From Psoroptes ovis (lineage: Eukaryota > Arthropoda > Arachnida > Sarcoptiformes > Psoroptidae), in the NCBI GenBank assembly GCA_002943765.1, contig PQWQ01000006.1, positions 1,612,001-1,676,000 of the forward strand: a stretch of 64,000 nt of DNA, read 5' to 3'. Made by a program: the position numbers and the translations under genes. The notes below the pieces were generated by a model that ran no database searches, was not told the origin of the DNA, and saw only the letters and a list, made by a program, of their open reading frames with translations. Below are positions 14,401-25,450 of this stretch, piece after piece (position 1 is the first letter of the stretch; each line of letters opens with the position of its first letter).

Positions 14401-15532
14401 AAATTATCAATTTTACTTAATGATTTCAACAATGGTGTCTTGTTGATTGATTGATGTCAGCGGGATCATGTATTTACAATTAATTATGCGTAATTTGGAG
14501 GAATCTTCGAATGGATGCTGCCCAAAACGTAAACAAAATATTAAACAACCTAATGCCCATATATCCATTGCTGTGTTGATATTATAATTGAGATATGTAT
14601 CAACAATTTCTGGTGGTCTATACATAGGCGTTGTATGACGATTCATCTGAAAACAAATAGATAAATAAACTCAGACTTTTGAGTAAATAATTATACTTGC
14701 TTCATCCTCAAGTAAAGAACGCTGCATTGGTGTCCAATTATGATCCAATGTATGAAATTTATCAGTGGCCGACCCAAAATCGCATAATTTTACATAACCT
14801 GCTGCATCGAACAATATGTTTTCAATTTTGATATCACGATGTATGATATTTAGCTGATGTAATTTACAAATACCAAGTGCTGTTTGATATATAATGCGAT
14901 TCAATAATTGTTTATTGACAATCGGTAATGGTATATCTTTCAACGATCCATTTGTACAATTTTCACTGTATTTTAAAATATACAAAAATGAACGATCAAT
15001 TGAAATTCAATGAATTTGGCTATAAGACCTTAGCCTTAGATTGAACATGCAAAAACATACCATAAAAGATAATAAACATTTGATTTGATCACTGTATAAC
15101 CATAAAATTTAATAATATGTCTATGTGATTGTATGCGTTGTAAAATTTGTATTTCATTTTCAATTTCTCGTTTGGATTCTTTATCTGAACATATCATACG
15201 TTTTATTGCATATGTTTGTGATGTTTTAACATCTTTAGCGTTGAACACATAACCGAATCCACCTTAGGAAAATGAAATTAAAATCAAGATTATGTTGGAA
15301 TTCGTTCACGATTCTTCAAAATACCTTCAGCGATCAATGATTCTAAACGTAAACGATGATCACCAATATCAATTATATCACCAATTAATGGATTCATTAA
15401 TGAATTTTCATTATTAATGGAATTTGTGGAATTATGATTATTTATATTTTGATTCATTGATGATAGATTTGATGTTTCTGTTGTCGATGATGATGATGAT
15501 ACAAGGCCTAAGTTTCGAAACAATTCATTCAT
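11484..15532 (-). CDS. GAK: Cyclin-G-associated kinase (GAK/auxilin)
   Basis: GAK recruits Hsc70 to strip clathrin from coated vesicles and phosphorylates AP-complex mu subunits. Ten exons were read: 15325-15532, 15061-15262, 14701-14965, 14417-14646, 14078-14350, 13683-14025, 12743-13629, 11912-12680, 11637-11843 and 11484-11576, giving about 1,158 residues. The kinase domain has the glycine loop EGGFGYVF (69-76), Lys90, HRD at 179-181 and DFG at 199-201. It is followed by the PTEN-like region ending in HCLDGK (His505), and a C2-like region. A disordered clathrin/AP-binding stretch contains DLLSRN, FDPFNDL and DLLGGF. The C-terminal J domain carries WKKWYRKACLAVHPDK-type sequence (here VKKWYRKACLAVHPDK) and ends ELNDAWSEFE, as in human GAK. 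All domains are in the family order. One intron (14,647-14,700) needs a GC donor. Confidence 0.93.
14647..14700 (-). other. GC-AG intron within the GAK kinase domain
   Basis: The exon ending LLEDE must join the exon starting MNRHTTPMYRPPE to match the family. No GT donor gives that frame. The minus-strand sequence GAA|GCAAGT at 14,695-14,703 is a classic GC donor, with acceptor TTTTCAG at 14,647. Using the nearby GT (GCAA|GTATAA) would shift the frame. Confidence 0.75.
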
Positions 15533-16232
15533 ATTAATATTGTTTATGCTATAATTTTATATGCGAGATCAAAGCTTCATATGATTGCTGATCAATATCA
15601 CAACAATTTCAAATTACAAAGATATTAATGATTATTTAACAAAATGTTGAATGATCAACAAATAAGAATCTAGAACTAAAAATATCAAATTTTTGTTTGA
15701 AATGAATCAATTGATTATTAGAATAATTGAAAACTGATAACTAATGGGAGAAAACAGTAAACAGTTGGATTTTCATAATTTTTCTGCCAATCATAACAAT
15801 AATAATGATGAGAAAAATATCGCTAACATTTTCGCAATCTACATTTTCTTTGATGATTTTGCTGTTAACGTATTGATACTAATTTTGCATTATTCTCAAA
15901 ATAAAGCCCTTAACGTGGAGGTACGTCTTTATGGTCGTTGTATATCCTATGCAAATATTGGCGTTTGGAAATTATGATCAATCTCTCGTTTTCATTGAAT
16001 AGCGTTGATTTGTCATAAGCTAGAATTTGAATAACAAACAATTGTGAATCAAATTTCGTAGTTATTTTCATTGTTTTATGAATTAAACAATTATCCTCCT
16101 ACTTTTTACTCATTTTAAATAATGCCATCTGTTGTCTTTTAAATTTTATGATATTTAAATTTTCTTTGCGATTAGCATTCATTTTAAATCATTTTCTTTA
16201 AATTTAAAATTTTATTTAATTTATTCAAGAAT
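15533..16232. other. Intergenic region between GAK and the Cys-loop receptor
   Basis: About 700 bp lying upstream of GAK (minus) and downstream of the receptor gene (minus). It should contain the GAK promoter and the receptor 3' UTR. A 77-codon frame at 15744-15977 (+) is not supported. Confidence 0.55.
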
Positions 16233-18284
16233 TTATTCATGCCAATCAGAAGATTCAAATTCTTTTTCAATCCAATCATCTAATTGTGATGGTTTTATAA
16301 ATGCATATGTAAGAAAATAAAAAAATGAAAACAAACCAAATGTTAATGTGAATATTGTTTTAGATATATGATCAATTGTATTTGCTAAATGCTCATTATA
16401 ATTATAATTGTTATTATTTAATGATTCATTATTTAATGTTAGCAGATAAGGACGCCGTAACCACTCGACGAATATATTTTTCATTTGTTGCATATTTAAT
16501 AATTTGTCCATTTCTTGTGTTTGTTGTTGTTCCGTTGATGTTTGTGCAGACATTTTGGAATATTTTTCATCATAATTTAATTTTTTTATCGATTTATTAT
16601 CTTTATCATCATCATCATTATTATTATCATTCAAACAAATACGATATGATTGATGCAAGGATTGCTCAACTGGTAAACCTTTATCATTAGAGACATTTTC
16701 ATCAATTGCAGGTGCAATCGCTGTTTTTGCAGCTGATGCATCGCCTTTGATGAAATTATTTCGGATCAAACGCAAATCCAATTCTGTTGTTTGTTGACGT
16801 TTAAATTTTTTGAGAGGAATTTCATTGATTTGTTTTGATGTTGATGAAGACTTTGAATCTGTGCTGTGGATATTGAGTGGTTTCTGTAATGAGAATTTGA
16901 AATTAATTACCATTTAATATTGAATGAATTTTGATTCTAAATACCTTAATGCGCGAGTCATGTGAGCGAGTTGATGACGCTCGATTATGATGAGAATGTG
17001 AACGCTGCTTTTGCGATTGTGATCTCTGTCGATATAAATGTACATTACCTTTACGATAGATATAATTGACAATAATGAATTCAATCATAGATGCATAAAT
17101 GAAAAACATGCATACAAAATCCCATAAATTCATGGCATTCAAATTCGATACTACCGGTAATTTGGAGCGGAAACTATTTGTTGTGGTACAAAAATTCAAC
17201 ATAGTAGTAACGCCGATCATAACACGTGCCGGGACAGCATTCACATCTAACCAAAAACTAATGAATGAGCTTGTTACCAATACCATACCGGGTACGAATA
17301 CGGTGGAAAAATAAAATGATTGATCACGTGAAAATACTAATAATACACTTATGCAGCTAAATTCTTTACGCCATGAGTGTTTACGATTACAGCGCGTTGT
17401 TTCATTCCGTATCATATAGGCGTTTATTGTTTTTAATGAATCTGAGACCGTGATAGGCACTTGTTCATCCCATTGTAATCGAATTTGATCCTCTACATGT
17501 GATACTTTTAAATGAAATAATTCAAATCGAATAAATTATCAATCATGATTTGATTATCAAATTAAGTGAATACTTACAGCTTTCAATACCGAAAAAACAT
17601 TTAGGACTATCGAATGGAAATATTTTCAAATTACCTTCACATGTTAAGATCATGTTACGACGTGTTGTATAAACAACTGTGCCATTTGAATAAATATTCA
17701 ATGTGATATGTAATGGATCAAATTGATCAGTTGTTTGTCGGAATTCGCCATGCTTTATAAAATAAGTGTCCGGCAACCAAATGCGATCAGTATGTTTCAA
17801 ACCATTCAAATAATAATGATTAGTATCATTAGATAATGTTTCCGGCAATTCATATCGTAATCTTGGATCATGCCAACGTTGTATTAATGCGAAACCAATC
17901 TCATATGTTACACTTGATTCATCTGGGGATGATAATGTTAATATTATTATGCTCAAATTGACTAATGTCTGCTCTGAAATATTAAAAATGAAATCAAAAT
18001 ATTATCAATCCGTCTAAATTATACGCCATGCAGCTATCTGTACCTTGAGGCCTCATGTGATGATCATAATTTCCAGATATGATAATATCATCTAATATTT
18101 GTTTGTCAGTTAAATTGAAATGTTTACTAAACCATATTTGATTGAAAAAAATATAACGATTTTTCATTTGAACATCAATAAATGTGACATACCCGATTTC
18201 ATCATGATTGATAAATTTTGTTTCTATTGTTATCAATTTTGTTAACATTTGTGTTATTATTAATAAATAAAATATTCTACTCAT
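16233..18284 (-). CDS. Anion-type Cys-loop ligand-gated channel subunit
   Basis: A pentameric ligand-gated channel subunit of the GABA-A/glycine/GluCl superfamily, expected in the plasma membrane of nerve or muscle. Four exons were read: 18044-18284, 17578-17973, 16945-17504 and 16233-16883, about 615 residues with agreeing phases. A signal peptide starts MSRIFYLLIITQML. The extracellular domain contains the Cys-loop C192-x13-C206 (CEGNLKIFPFDSPKC) and WLPDTYF. A second cysteine pair at about 251 and 263 is typical of glycine, glutamate and histamine-gated chloride channels. M1 is at about 274-297, M2 at 304-322 begins PARVMIGVTT, M3 at 338-359, and M4 near the C-terminus. The PAR motif before M2 is the usual mark of anion selectivity. 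LPVVSNLNAMNLWD after M2 resembles the less-studied insect CG12344-type subunits, but the ligand cannot be read from sequence. The M3-M4 loop is long, charged and Asn-rich. Confidence 0.9.
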
Positions 18285-19471
18285 TGCTCAAATTAAATAA
18301 ATTGCATTCTAGTCGATTGATTATGATAAATTTTCGATTGTTGAGATGTTCAGATATCGTACATTTTCATTTTAATTTGGCGAATTAATTAATATGTTTT
18401 GACGCTAATGCACGCCATATACCATAAAACACCACAACCGCCACCACCGACCCCAACAGGAGTAAATATATGATGAATTCAATTCAATGGTTAATAATAA
18501 TAATTATAATGAAATAATGAAATTGTGACATATATACGCGAAAAACGATTGCAAACATTTTCAATAAAAAAAACAGTTGTTCAAAGAAATCAATAAATTT
18601 TTTTTGGTAAATTTATGTGAAATATTCTTAAGAAATTTGTATTATTATTGATTTATTCGTCGTTACTGTACGATTTCAGTCTTTTTTTCAAGTTTTAATT
18701 CTAGTAATGCTGTACTTTTATTCAGGTTGCGTGAATATTCATTTCTATTGCCAAGCACCGATCACGGTGCTCAAAAAGCATCATTAAAAATATAGTGCGT
18801 GTGTCGATACGATATATGATAATGATATTTAATTCAATTTTTTTCTGAAACGATCGGCACGTTACCGGCAAGAGAAGGTTTTACCCTTTGAAATAAATGC
18901 ATGATTTTTACCATATACCTTTTTACCTTAACTTAATAATTATTTCACACGATGAACATGATGATGATGGTAATAGTTATGAGAGCAAAAGAACCTTTGC
19001 GTCGATGATTTTTTCGCATGATTCCATGAATTATTTAGTTTATTTCACATTTGAATCACTACTGCTGAAAAATTCAAAGCTAAGTTATCTTCATTAATAA
19101 TCATATGAAAGCTATATTGGATTGAATTTATTTGAAATTCAAATTTTTTTTTTTTTTTTGGGAAATGTCTCCTATTCTCACCTTGCTGTGTCAAGTTTTG
19201 TCGAAATAGTTGAATCACAAAATCGAAAACACACTGAAATGTGAATCAATGAAATTATTTACGAAAAATTGGAATTAATTATGATATGAATAAATTGTAT
19301 CATAAATTGTCAAAATTTATGATCGATTAAATCAATTAATAAACATATGTAAATAAAAATTGTGTTATTTGATATATTGAATTTATTGATCCATGATTTA
19401 ATTTTTATTAATGTAAATGTTTTCTATTATTGAGATTAGTATTATTATTGAATTTGATTTTTAAAAGAAAT
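18285..19471. other. Divergent intergenic region (receptor - / serine-rich gene +)
   Basis: The two flanking genes start away from each other, so both promoters should lie here. The region includes a poly-T run near 19,147-19,159. A 66-codon frame at 18897-19097 is not supported. No specific promoter element could be identified. Confidence 0.55.
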
Positions 19472-21958
19472 ATGACTGAAGAAAAAAGTGAAATTCAAAA
19501 TAAACCAGCTTCAAATGATCCAGGTATCATTTTTTAGGAAATTTAATTAATTAATTTTCTAATTGAATATTTCTACTAATTAAAGGATCTGAAGGTGAAT
19601 ATCGATCTGCATCACCTAATGGATCAAATTCTAGTTCGATACGATATCGATCATCATCGGCAGAACCAATTGAAAATGAACGGTCCAAAGCATTAATTGG
19701 TAAATTATCAAAGATTGATAACGATAATACGAAACGTAGCCACGATGATAAAAATAGAAGATCCACATCACGATCACCAAATTACTATGCCAAGCGTATA
19801 GATTTCCGTCGAAGACCATTCAAAAAATTTCATCGCCACCATCAATATGAATTCCATAATCGAAATCGTAAATTTAATCGCTACAATAATAATTATCGCA
19901 AACGGCGAGCATATTCACGATCTCGATCTCCATCATCAGATTCATCGAATGCATCCATTAATCATAAACGTCACCGTCGATCATCACCATCAATATCAAA
20001 TAAAACGCAAAAACTCAAGAATGACACAACAGGAGAAAAAACTGCCGACAGTGACAGTGATAATGATGGGAAAACAGCTAATGTATTGAAACCGTCTGAC
20101 ATTAAAAATAATGCTAAACAATCTGCGAAATCTTTTCTAGATATGTTGGAAGAAAAACGAAAAATGTCTGAAGTTTTCGCAAAAACAGTACTATTGCCAG
20201 TAGAAACGAAGAAACAAATTGCAGTCAAAATGCCGAAATTCGTGAATACATTCAATAGTTTATCAGCTGCCGGTGGGACGACTACGACGACCACAGCTGA
20301 TTCAGCTGACATGATCGCTAATGAAAATGCAAATAAATCTCAAACAGCACCTAATGCGGTTAAGAATTCATCGTGTGAAGAAGGTGAAATACGCAGCGAT
20401 TTGGATGAACAAAAAGGCAAATCGAAAACGAAAAAAAGTAAAAAGAAAAATGATCTCCGAAAATTGTCGAAAAAACAAAAGAAAAAGAAATTGCAAGAAA
20501 TAAAATCTGCTAATAATGAAAAACGCAAAAATAAAAATTCAAAAAAGAAGCGTTCAAAGCGATCATCATCATCCTCATCGTCGTCGACGTCTTCATCTTC
20601 GTCATCATCGACTTCAAGTAGCTCTAGTTCTGAATCATCTAGCGATTCGGATAGCGATTCATCGGTATCAAGCTCATCAAGCGATTCAGACGCAAGTGAA
20701 TCAAGCAGTTCTTATTCCAGTAGCAGCAGTAGTAGCAGCAACGAATCAAATCGCAAACGTAAGCGTAGCAAGAAGAATGCACAAAAATCTAAATTAAAGA
20801 AAAAGATGTCAAAGAAACATCGAAAAATTAAGAATGATGCCAAAAGATCATCAAACAAGCGGCCTAAAAAATCAATTAAAAATGGTTCGAAAGCATCTGA
20901 ATCTTCGGATAATGATTCTAAAAAAGAATCAAGTCCAAGTTTATCAGAACCTTCGAAAATCGCTGAAAATAATGCATTACCATGGCCAAAAGAAATGATT
21001 TTATTCACTAAAACCGAACCGTCGATAGAATTTTCGATAAATCAATTGTGCTCTAACGATTTACCGGAGTTGATACCTCAATTCGAGGCTTACGATCCTA
21101 AAAATAATCAATTATTCTCAAACGAACAAAGTATTAGTCGCAGAACCCCTGTAGATATCAATAGTCCCAATGATGTAATCGCTAATAATGAAATTATATC
21201 AACCGATCCAATGAAAATGAACATGAATCATGACTACGATTATTATTATCGATATTATTATGATACGAATTTACCATATCGTTGTGATAATGCTAATAAT
21301 GATGATGGTGATATTGAATTACAAATGGCATCACATTATCATTCATATTATCGCATGTTATCAAGTTATGATTATAGTCAAAAACAATTAGAGGAATATG
21401 TTTCTAAACATGGTTATCGTCTCATTGAAACAAATAAATATGATCATCATCAAATTATGGAACAAAAAAATGAAGATGAAAAATCGAATATTTTCAAAGT
21501 TGAAGATTCATTAATCAAAGTTGTAAGTAGTTCAGTAGTCTAAACTTGACACTAAATTGTCTTTCAAATGAAATTTATTTCTATGATAGCTTGTTTTTAC
21601 ACATTCACACCCATTTTGTTTGAATTCAAATTGATTATTTTCTTTTAATTGATAGGAGCCTAAAGACGAAATCAATGATGAAAACAAAAACGATGAAAAT
21701 CAGATTTATACGATCAATGTTATGACAACAAACAATATTTCATCATCAATATCGAGTGATTACATTCAGTATTATCCAAAAGGTTTCAATTTAGAACAAT
21801 CTTCACAACAAGCGCCTGGACCGCCCTCACCACCACCATCGAGACCAATTATGACAGTGTTGGAAACAACCGAATGGATTGATTTACCAACTGGTATCAA
21901 AGTTCCACCAGGGACAAAACAAATTATTGTTCATCCTTATAATCGACCAATTTATTGA
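19472..21958 (+). CDS. Serine/arginine-lysine-rich nuclear-type protein, unknown function
   Basis: I do not recognise the family. Three exons were read: 19472-19523, 19586-21522 and 21656-21958, all GT-AG, about 763 residues. The N-terminal part is rich in Arg, His, Asn and Ser with RS pairs (SRSRSPSSD). A more ordered-looking segment follows (KSFLDMLEEKRKMSEVFAKT, about residues 198-217). Next are Lys-rich patches flanking long serine runs at about 345-410, then a basic block like a nuclear localisation signal, and a short WPKEMILF motif. The C-terminus is Tyr/Asp-rich and ends with a proline stretch (APGPPSPPPSRP) and the compact tail EWIDLPTGIKVPPGTKQI. Such composition is common among splicing-speckle proteins, but that is inference. 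A poly(A) signal AATAAA is at 21,971-21,976. It is convergent with UROD, 146 bp apart. Confidence 0.82.
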
Positions 21959-22104
21959 ATATAAAACTTTAATAAATGACATTATTTGATTTGAAATTAA
22001 ATGCATAGAAATCTTTATAAAATCAAGTATAGTAATATTGTAGTGATGGCTAATCAACTAAACAGGTTTTGCCATTGATTGATTTCGATGATGTTACTGG
22101 TGAA

Positions 22105-23211
22105 TTAATTGCTAGATGCAATCAATTTTTTTGAATATTTATGCACAGCATTTATGAAAGTTGATACATTTTCCCATTTGACATCAGGATATATACCGTG
22201 GCCAAGATTTGCGATGTAGCGTTCACCACCAAATTCTTGTACCATTTGTTCAACCAAATAATCAAGATCATCCTGATTTGCGTATAAGGCACATGGATCT
22301 AAATTTCCTTGTAAAGTAATTTGGCCTTTAGATGCTTGTTTAGCACGTGCAATATCGATTGTCCAATCAATGCCAATCACATTATATTGCTGGCTACTTG
22401 TATCACATAATTTATCTAATGCATAATGTGCACCTTTTGCAAATAATATCATCGGTACATCTTCATTTAATTGTTGTTTGCGTAATTCATTTCTTACTTC
22501 ACTGCTAGTGCGTTGTAAATATGGCAAACAAAATTCATCAAATTGTTTTGAACCTAAATAACCGGCGTGTGATTCAAATATTTGCAATAACTGTGCACCA
22601 GCTTTTACTTGTCCAACAAGGAATTTAATGATTGATTCTGTTAAAATGTTCAATAATTCATGACTTTCCACAGGATTTTGATAAAACCAACGTTTAACCT
22701 TGGACATTGTTTTCGAACCTTGACCTTCCACCATATATGACATCAAGGTAAATGGACCGCCGGCGAATCCGATTAATGGTACTTTACCATCAAGTGTATG
22801 CCTCGTTAGCGTTATAGCTTTATAAACATAATCCAACTCTGTGTCAATATCATTATCTAATTGTAATTGACTTTTGAATTGTTTTGGCGTTTGCAAAGCT
22901 TCCACAACAGGACCGATTCCTTCGACCATTTGAACATTCATACCTAATGCTTTAGGTATGACAAGTATATCAGAAAAAATAATAGCGGCATCAAGTGCAG
23001 GAAAACGACGTATCGGTAACATAGTTGCTTCACAAGCTAATTCAGGTGTTTCACATATATCAAAAAATGAATGATGTTGACGGAATTCACGAAATTCGGG
23101 TAAATAACGTCCAGCTTGTCTCATAATCCATACAGGAATGTATTCGGTTTTTTCACCACGCGCAGCACGTATTATTGTATCATTTTTCAATTCTGGAAAT
23201 TCTTTTTGCAT
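22105..23211 (-). CDS. UROD: Uroporphyrinogen decarboxylase
   Basis: UROD removes four carboxyl groups from uroporphyrinogen III to make coproporphyrinogen III, the fifth step of heme synthesis, in the cytosol. The 368-residue intronless frame is full length (human 367). The signature PVWIMRQAGRYLPEF (27-40) carries the substrate-binding arginines. The catalytic aspartate is Asp81 in FSDILVIP. Tyr159 in TLMSYMVEG, Ser214 in FESHAGYLG and His338 in NLGHGIYPD match active-site residues known in the human enzyme. The sequence is of the animal type, so there is no sign of bacterial transfer. Absence of introns is unusual next to its multi-exon neighbours. The start at 23,211 matches the family N-terminus. 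Confidence 0.96.
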   Translation of the reverse strand: MQKEFPELKNDTIIRAARGEKTEYIPVWIMRQAGRYLPEFREFRQHHSFFDICETPELACEATMLPIRRFPALDAAIIFSDILVIPKALGMNVQMVEGIGPVVEALQTPKQFKSQLQLDNDIDTELDYVYKAITLTRHTLDGKVPLIGFAGGPFTLMSYMVEGQGSKTMSKVKRWFYQNPVESHELLNILTESIIKFLVGQVKAGAQLLQIFESHAGYLGSKQFDEFCLPYLQRTSSEVRNELRKQQLNEDVPMILFAKGAHYALDKLCDTSSQQYNVIGIDWTIDIARAKQASKGQITLQGNLDPCALYANQDDLDYLVEQMVQEFGGERYIANLGHGIYPDVKWENVSTFINAVHKYSKKLIASSN

Positions 23212-23589
23212 TTTTGTGATCTTGTTCTGAGTATCAAATAAATTTCATGCAAATCAATGTTTCACTCAAATTTTTGAAGTCAAATGACGCTGGAATGTTT
23301 TTCACAATTAATCTGAGAAATTAATAAAAAAGATGGAATGATATTTTGGGTTTGTTTGATTTTTCTATAAATTTTTCATTAATTTTAATCAATGAAGAAT
23401 GTTTTGATTTGAAAATTAAAAAAAAAAATTGATTATCACATCATTATTTCCATTGAATGAATAAGAAAAAGCACATTGTAAACAACAAAGATTGAAAGCA
23501 TAAGCAGCACACGCAAATTAACAGCGGCCTAAAAAAAGCAGAGAAAATAGTTAGCGAAAATTTGTATTGCCAACAGTTGTAACTGTTAG

Positions 23590-23680
23590 CTTATGCTTGC
23601 TATGGTCGATCCCGCCTATTGCATACGACAAGCAGCTCCCGGGCAAACGCGTCCGGGGTGAGTGGTGTCGTCATATGATT
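23590..23680. other. GC-rich patch with short hairpin
   Basis: A locally GC-rich stretch in otherwise AT-rich DNA. CCCGG at 23,638-23,642 can pair with CCGGG at 23,653-23,657 over a 10-base loop. It lies about 400 bp upstream of the UROD start on the opposite strand. It could be a promoter-associated island or part of a small RNA; no known RNA family was recognised. Confidence 0.35.
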
Positions 23681-23713
23681 AATTAAAATCCCAGATAAAT
23701 TGCACAGAAATTT

Positions 23714-23793
23714 ATTGAAATTGCATTGCAATTAAAATTCATACTTTGCTAAAATTTGCAAAGTACGAATTTTAATTTTAATGCAATTTCAAT
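23714..23793. repeat. AT-rich foldback (inverted repeat)
   Basis: Arms 23,714-23,749 and 23,758-23,793 (36 bases each) are reverse complements with about four mismatches, around an 8-base loop. The first arm starts ATTGAAATTGCATTGCAATT. It could be a small foldback element or a hairpin precursor. Confidence 0.75.
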
Positions 23794-23879
23794 GTATTTT
23801 ATTGAAATTGCATAAAATCAAATTAAAATTATTATAAAAATTAAATATAAATTATAATTAATAATAAAATGCAACAAAT

Positions 23880-25450
23880 ATTGATCCAAATCGTTAGTCT
23901 TGATAATCTTAACCGGCTCGAATGAAAGATATAAGTCGCCACCAATTGAAATCTTCAATGTCCCAATCGTTATTGTCGTTTGCTTCCGGAATAAGTAATT
24001 GATTGATTGAATTCTCCAAAATAATCAAATTTCATCGGCCATTAATAAGAAGTTGAATCTAAAATGTTAGATAGAAAGTATCAGATTCATAATTTCAAGA
24101 AAAGTTAAATGATTTACCTCGAGATTTTCGTTGAATACATTTATGAGTCAATCAATTGATCCAATCATCAATGAAATTGAGTGAATATCAATCACTTGAA
24201 TAATTAATCAATCTTATTGATTCTTTGATCAAATGATGAAGTAAAATGAGCAATGGGAATCAAGACAAATTGATCAAATGTAAAAGTCAACAGTGGCCAA
24301 GTCAAAGCGGAAGTCGAAACCCAAACAACAAACGGCCGGTTCAAAGAAACGTCAAAGTTTGATCAGACGGATTCACAATGTTCATTTTTACTTCAACAAT
24401 TTAATCAAAGAATCTCAATGATCAATCAACAATCAAGTTCAAAGTATTTACTCAATCATCAATGATGATGATGATGGCCGGACTTTGTTCCTGACATGAA
24501 TCTGAAAGTCGAGAAGAGATTAATGATTAGATTTTGAAATCAATTTTATAAAATTACCTAAAATCGGGAAATAAGTTTAATATAAAAAGTCTTTAATAAA
24601 GAAATGAAGAAGAATTAAAATCTTTTTAACATGAAGTCAGTATTGATTACCTTTATCTGAAATATCGTCACCATCGCTGACATGGTCCTGATCAGAAAAA
24701 TAAATTGTATTAACACAATAATTACAATCATCGTAACTCACTTCAAACAAAAAACATTCAGAGTTAGATCAAGTTGAATTCAATGTTGGAGCTAGAAATG
24801 TTGGAACGAAAAGAGAGTATAAATTAATTTACATTTCAAGACAATTAAATTGATTACATTTTACCATTTTGATTTTGATGAGAAATTTACAAGTGATTCG
24901 GTTTAGTTGATCATCAAATGAATTGAAGCCATGTTTTGACTTTGAATTGCGATCGATCATCGAAATTCCCTGATTGAACAGTTTAAGACAAAGATGAACA
25001 TATAGAATTAAAGAAATGCCTATCAAATAATGGCCTTGTCGAAGAGAAAGTCAAAACCCTATTGTCAAATGGCCAAATTAAAATGCTCAAGTCAAAGGAA
25101 CGTCAAAGAAAGTCAATCAATAATTTCATTAATCCACAACGTTCATCTTTACACCAACTGTTGCATCATCAAATTTCAATAGATTGATAACAATTAAATT
25201 CAAAACTTGTCTTCAATTTTAAATGATGGTCTGGATAGGGCTCTGTTTCAATAATTTGGAAAAGTTGTCAAAGATTAGGTTAAATGAAAATTACCTTGAA
25301 TTTTCAATCTGAATAGAATTGATTATCAATGATTGAACGCACATCAGCTACAATGTTCCTGGCCATTAAATTTTGCCGTTTCAATATCCTCGATTCTCCC
25401 GAAAATCTATTTAAAATCATTGTTGGGCTAAAGAAATAATCTTTTAAAGA
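23880..25450 (-). other. Tandemly duplicated, spliced-looking locus of unknown nature
   Basis: Two stretches, about 24,287-24,570 and 25,029-25,330, align to each other by eye at roughly 70 percent over much of their length, so this is a diverged tandem duplication with a period near 740 bp. On the minus strand each copy ends a block with GTAATTT after an AAG/TAG-like exon edge. In the left copy a 37-base piece (24,651-24,687, after TGATCAG and before GTAATC) joins in frame to 24,452-24,501 (after TTTCAG). Together they encode an acidic tail DHVSDGDDISDKDSCQEQSP followed by five isoleucines, DD and a stop. I could not find an upstream coding exon without stops. It may be a fast-evolving small gene pair, an lncRNA, or pseudogenes. 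Confidence 0.3.

Noticed and set aside
20340..21008. Phe/Leu-rich minus-strand and Arg/His-rich plus-strand frames inside the serine-rich gene
   Set aside because: They are shadows of the AAA/TCA/AGC-rich coding sequence of the real gene.
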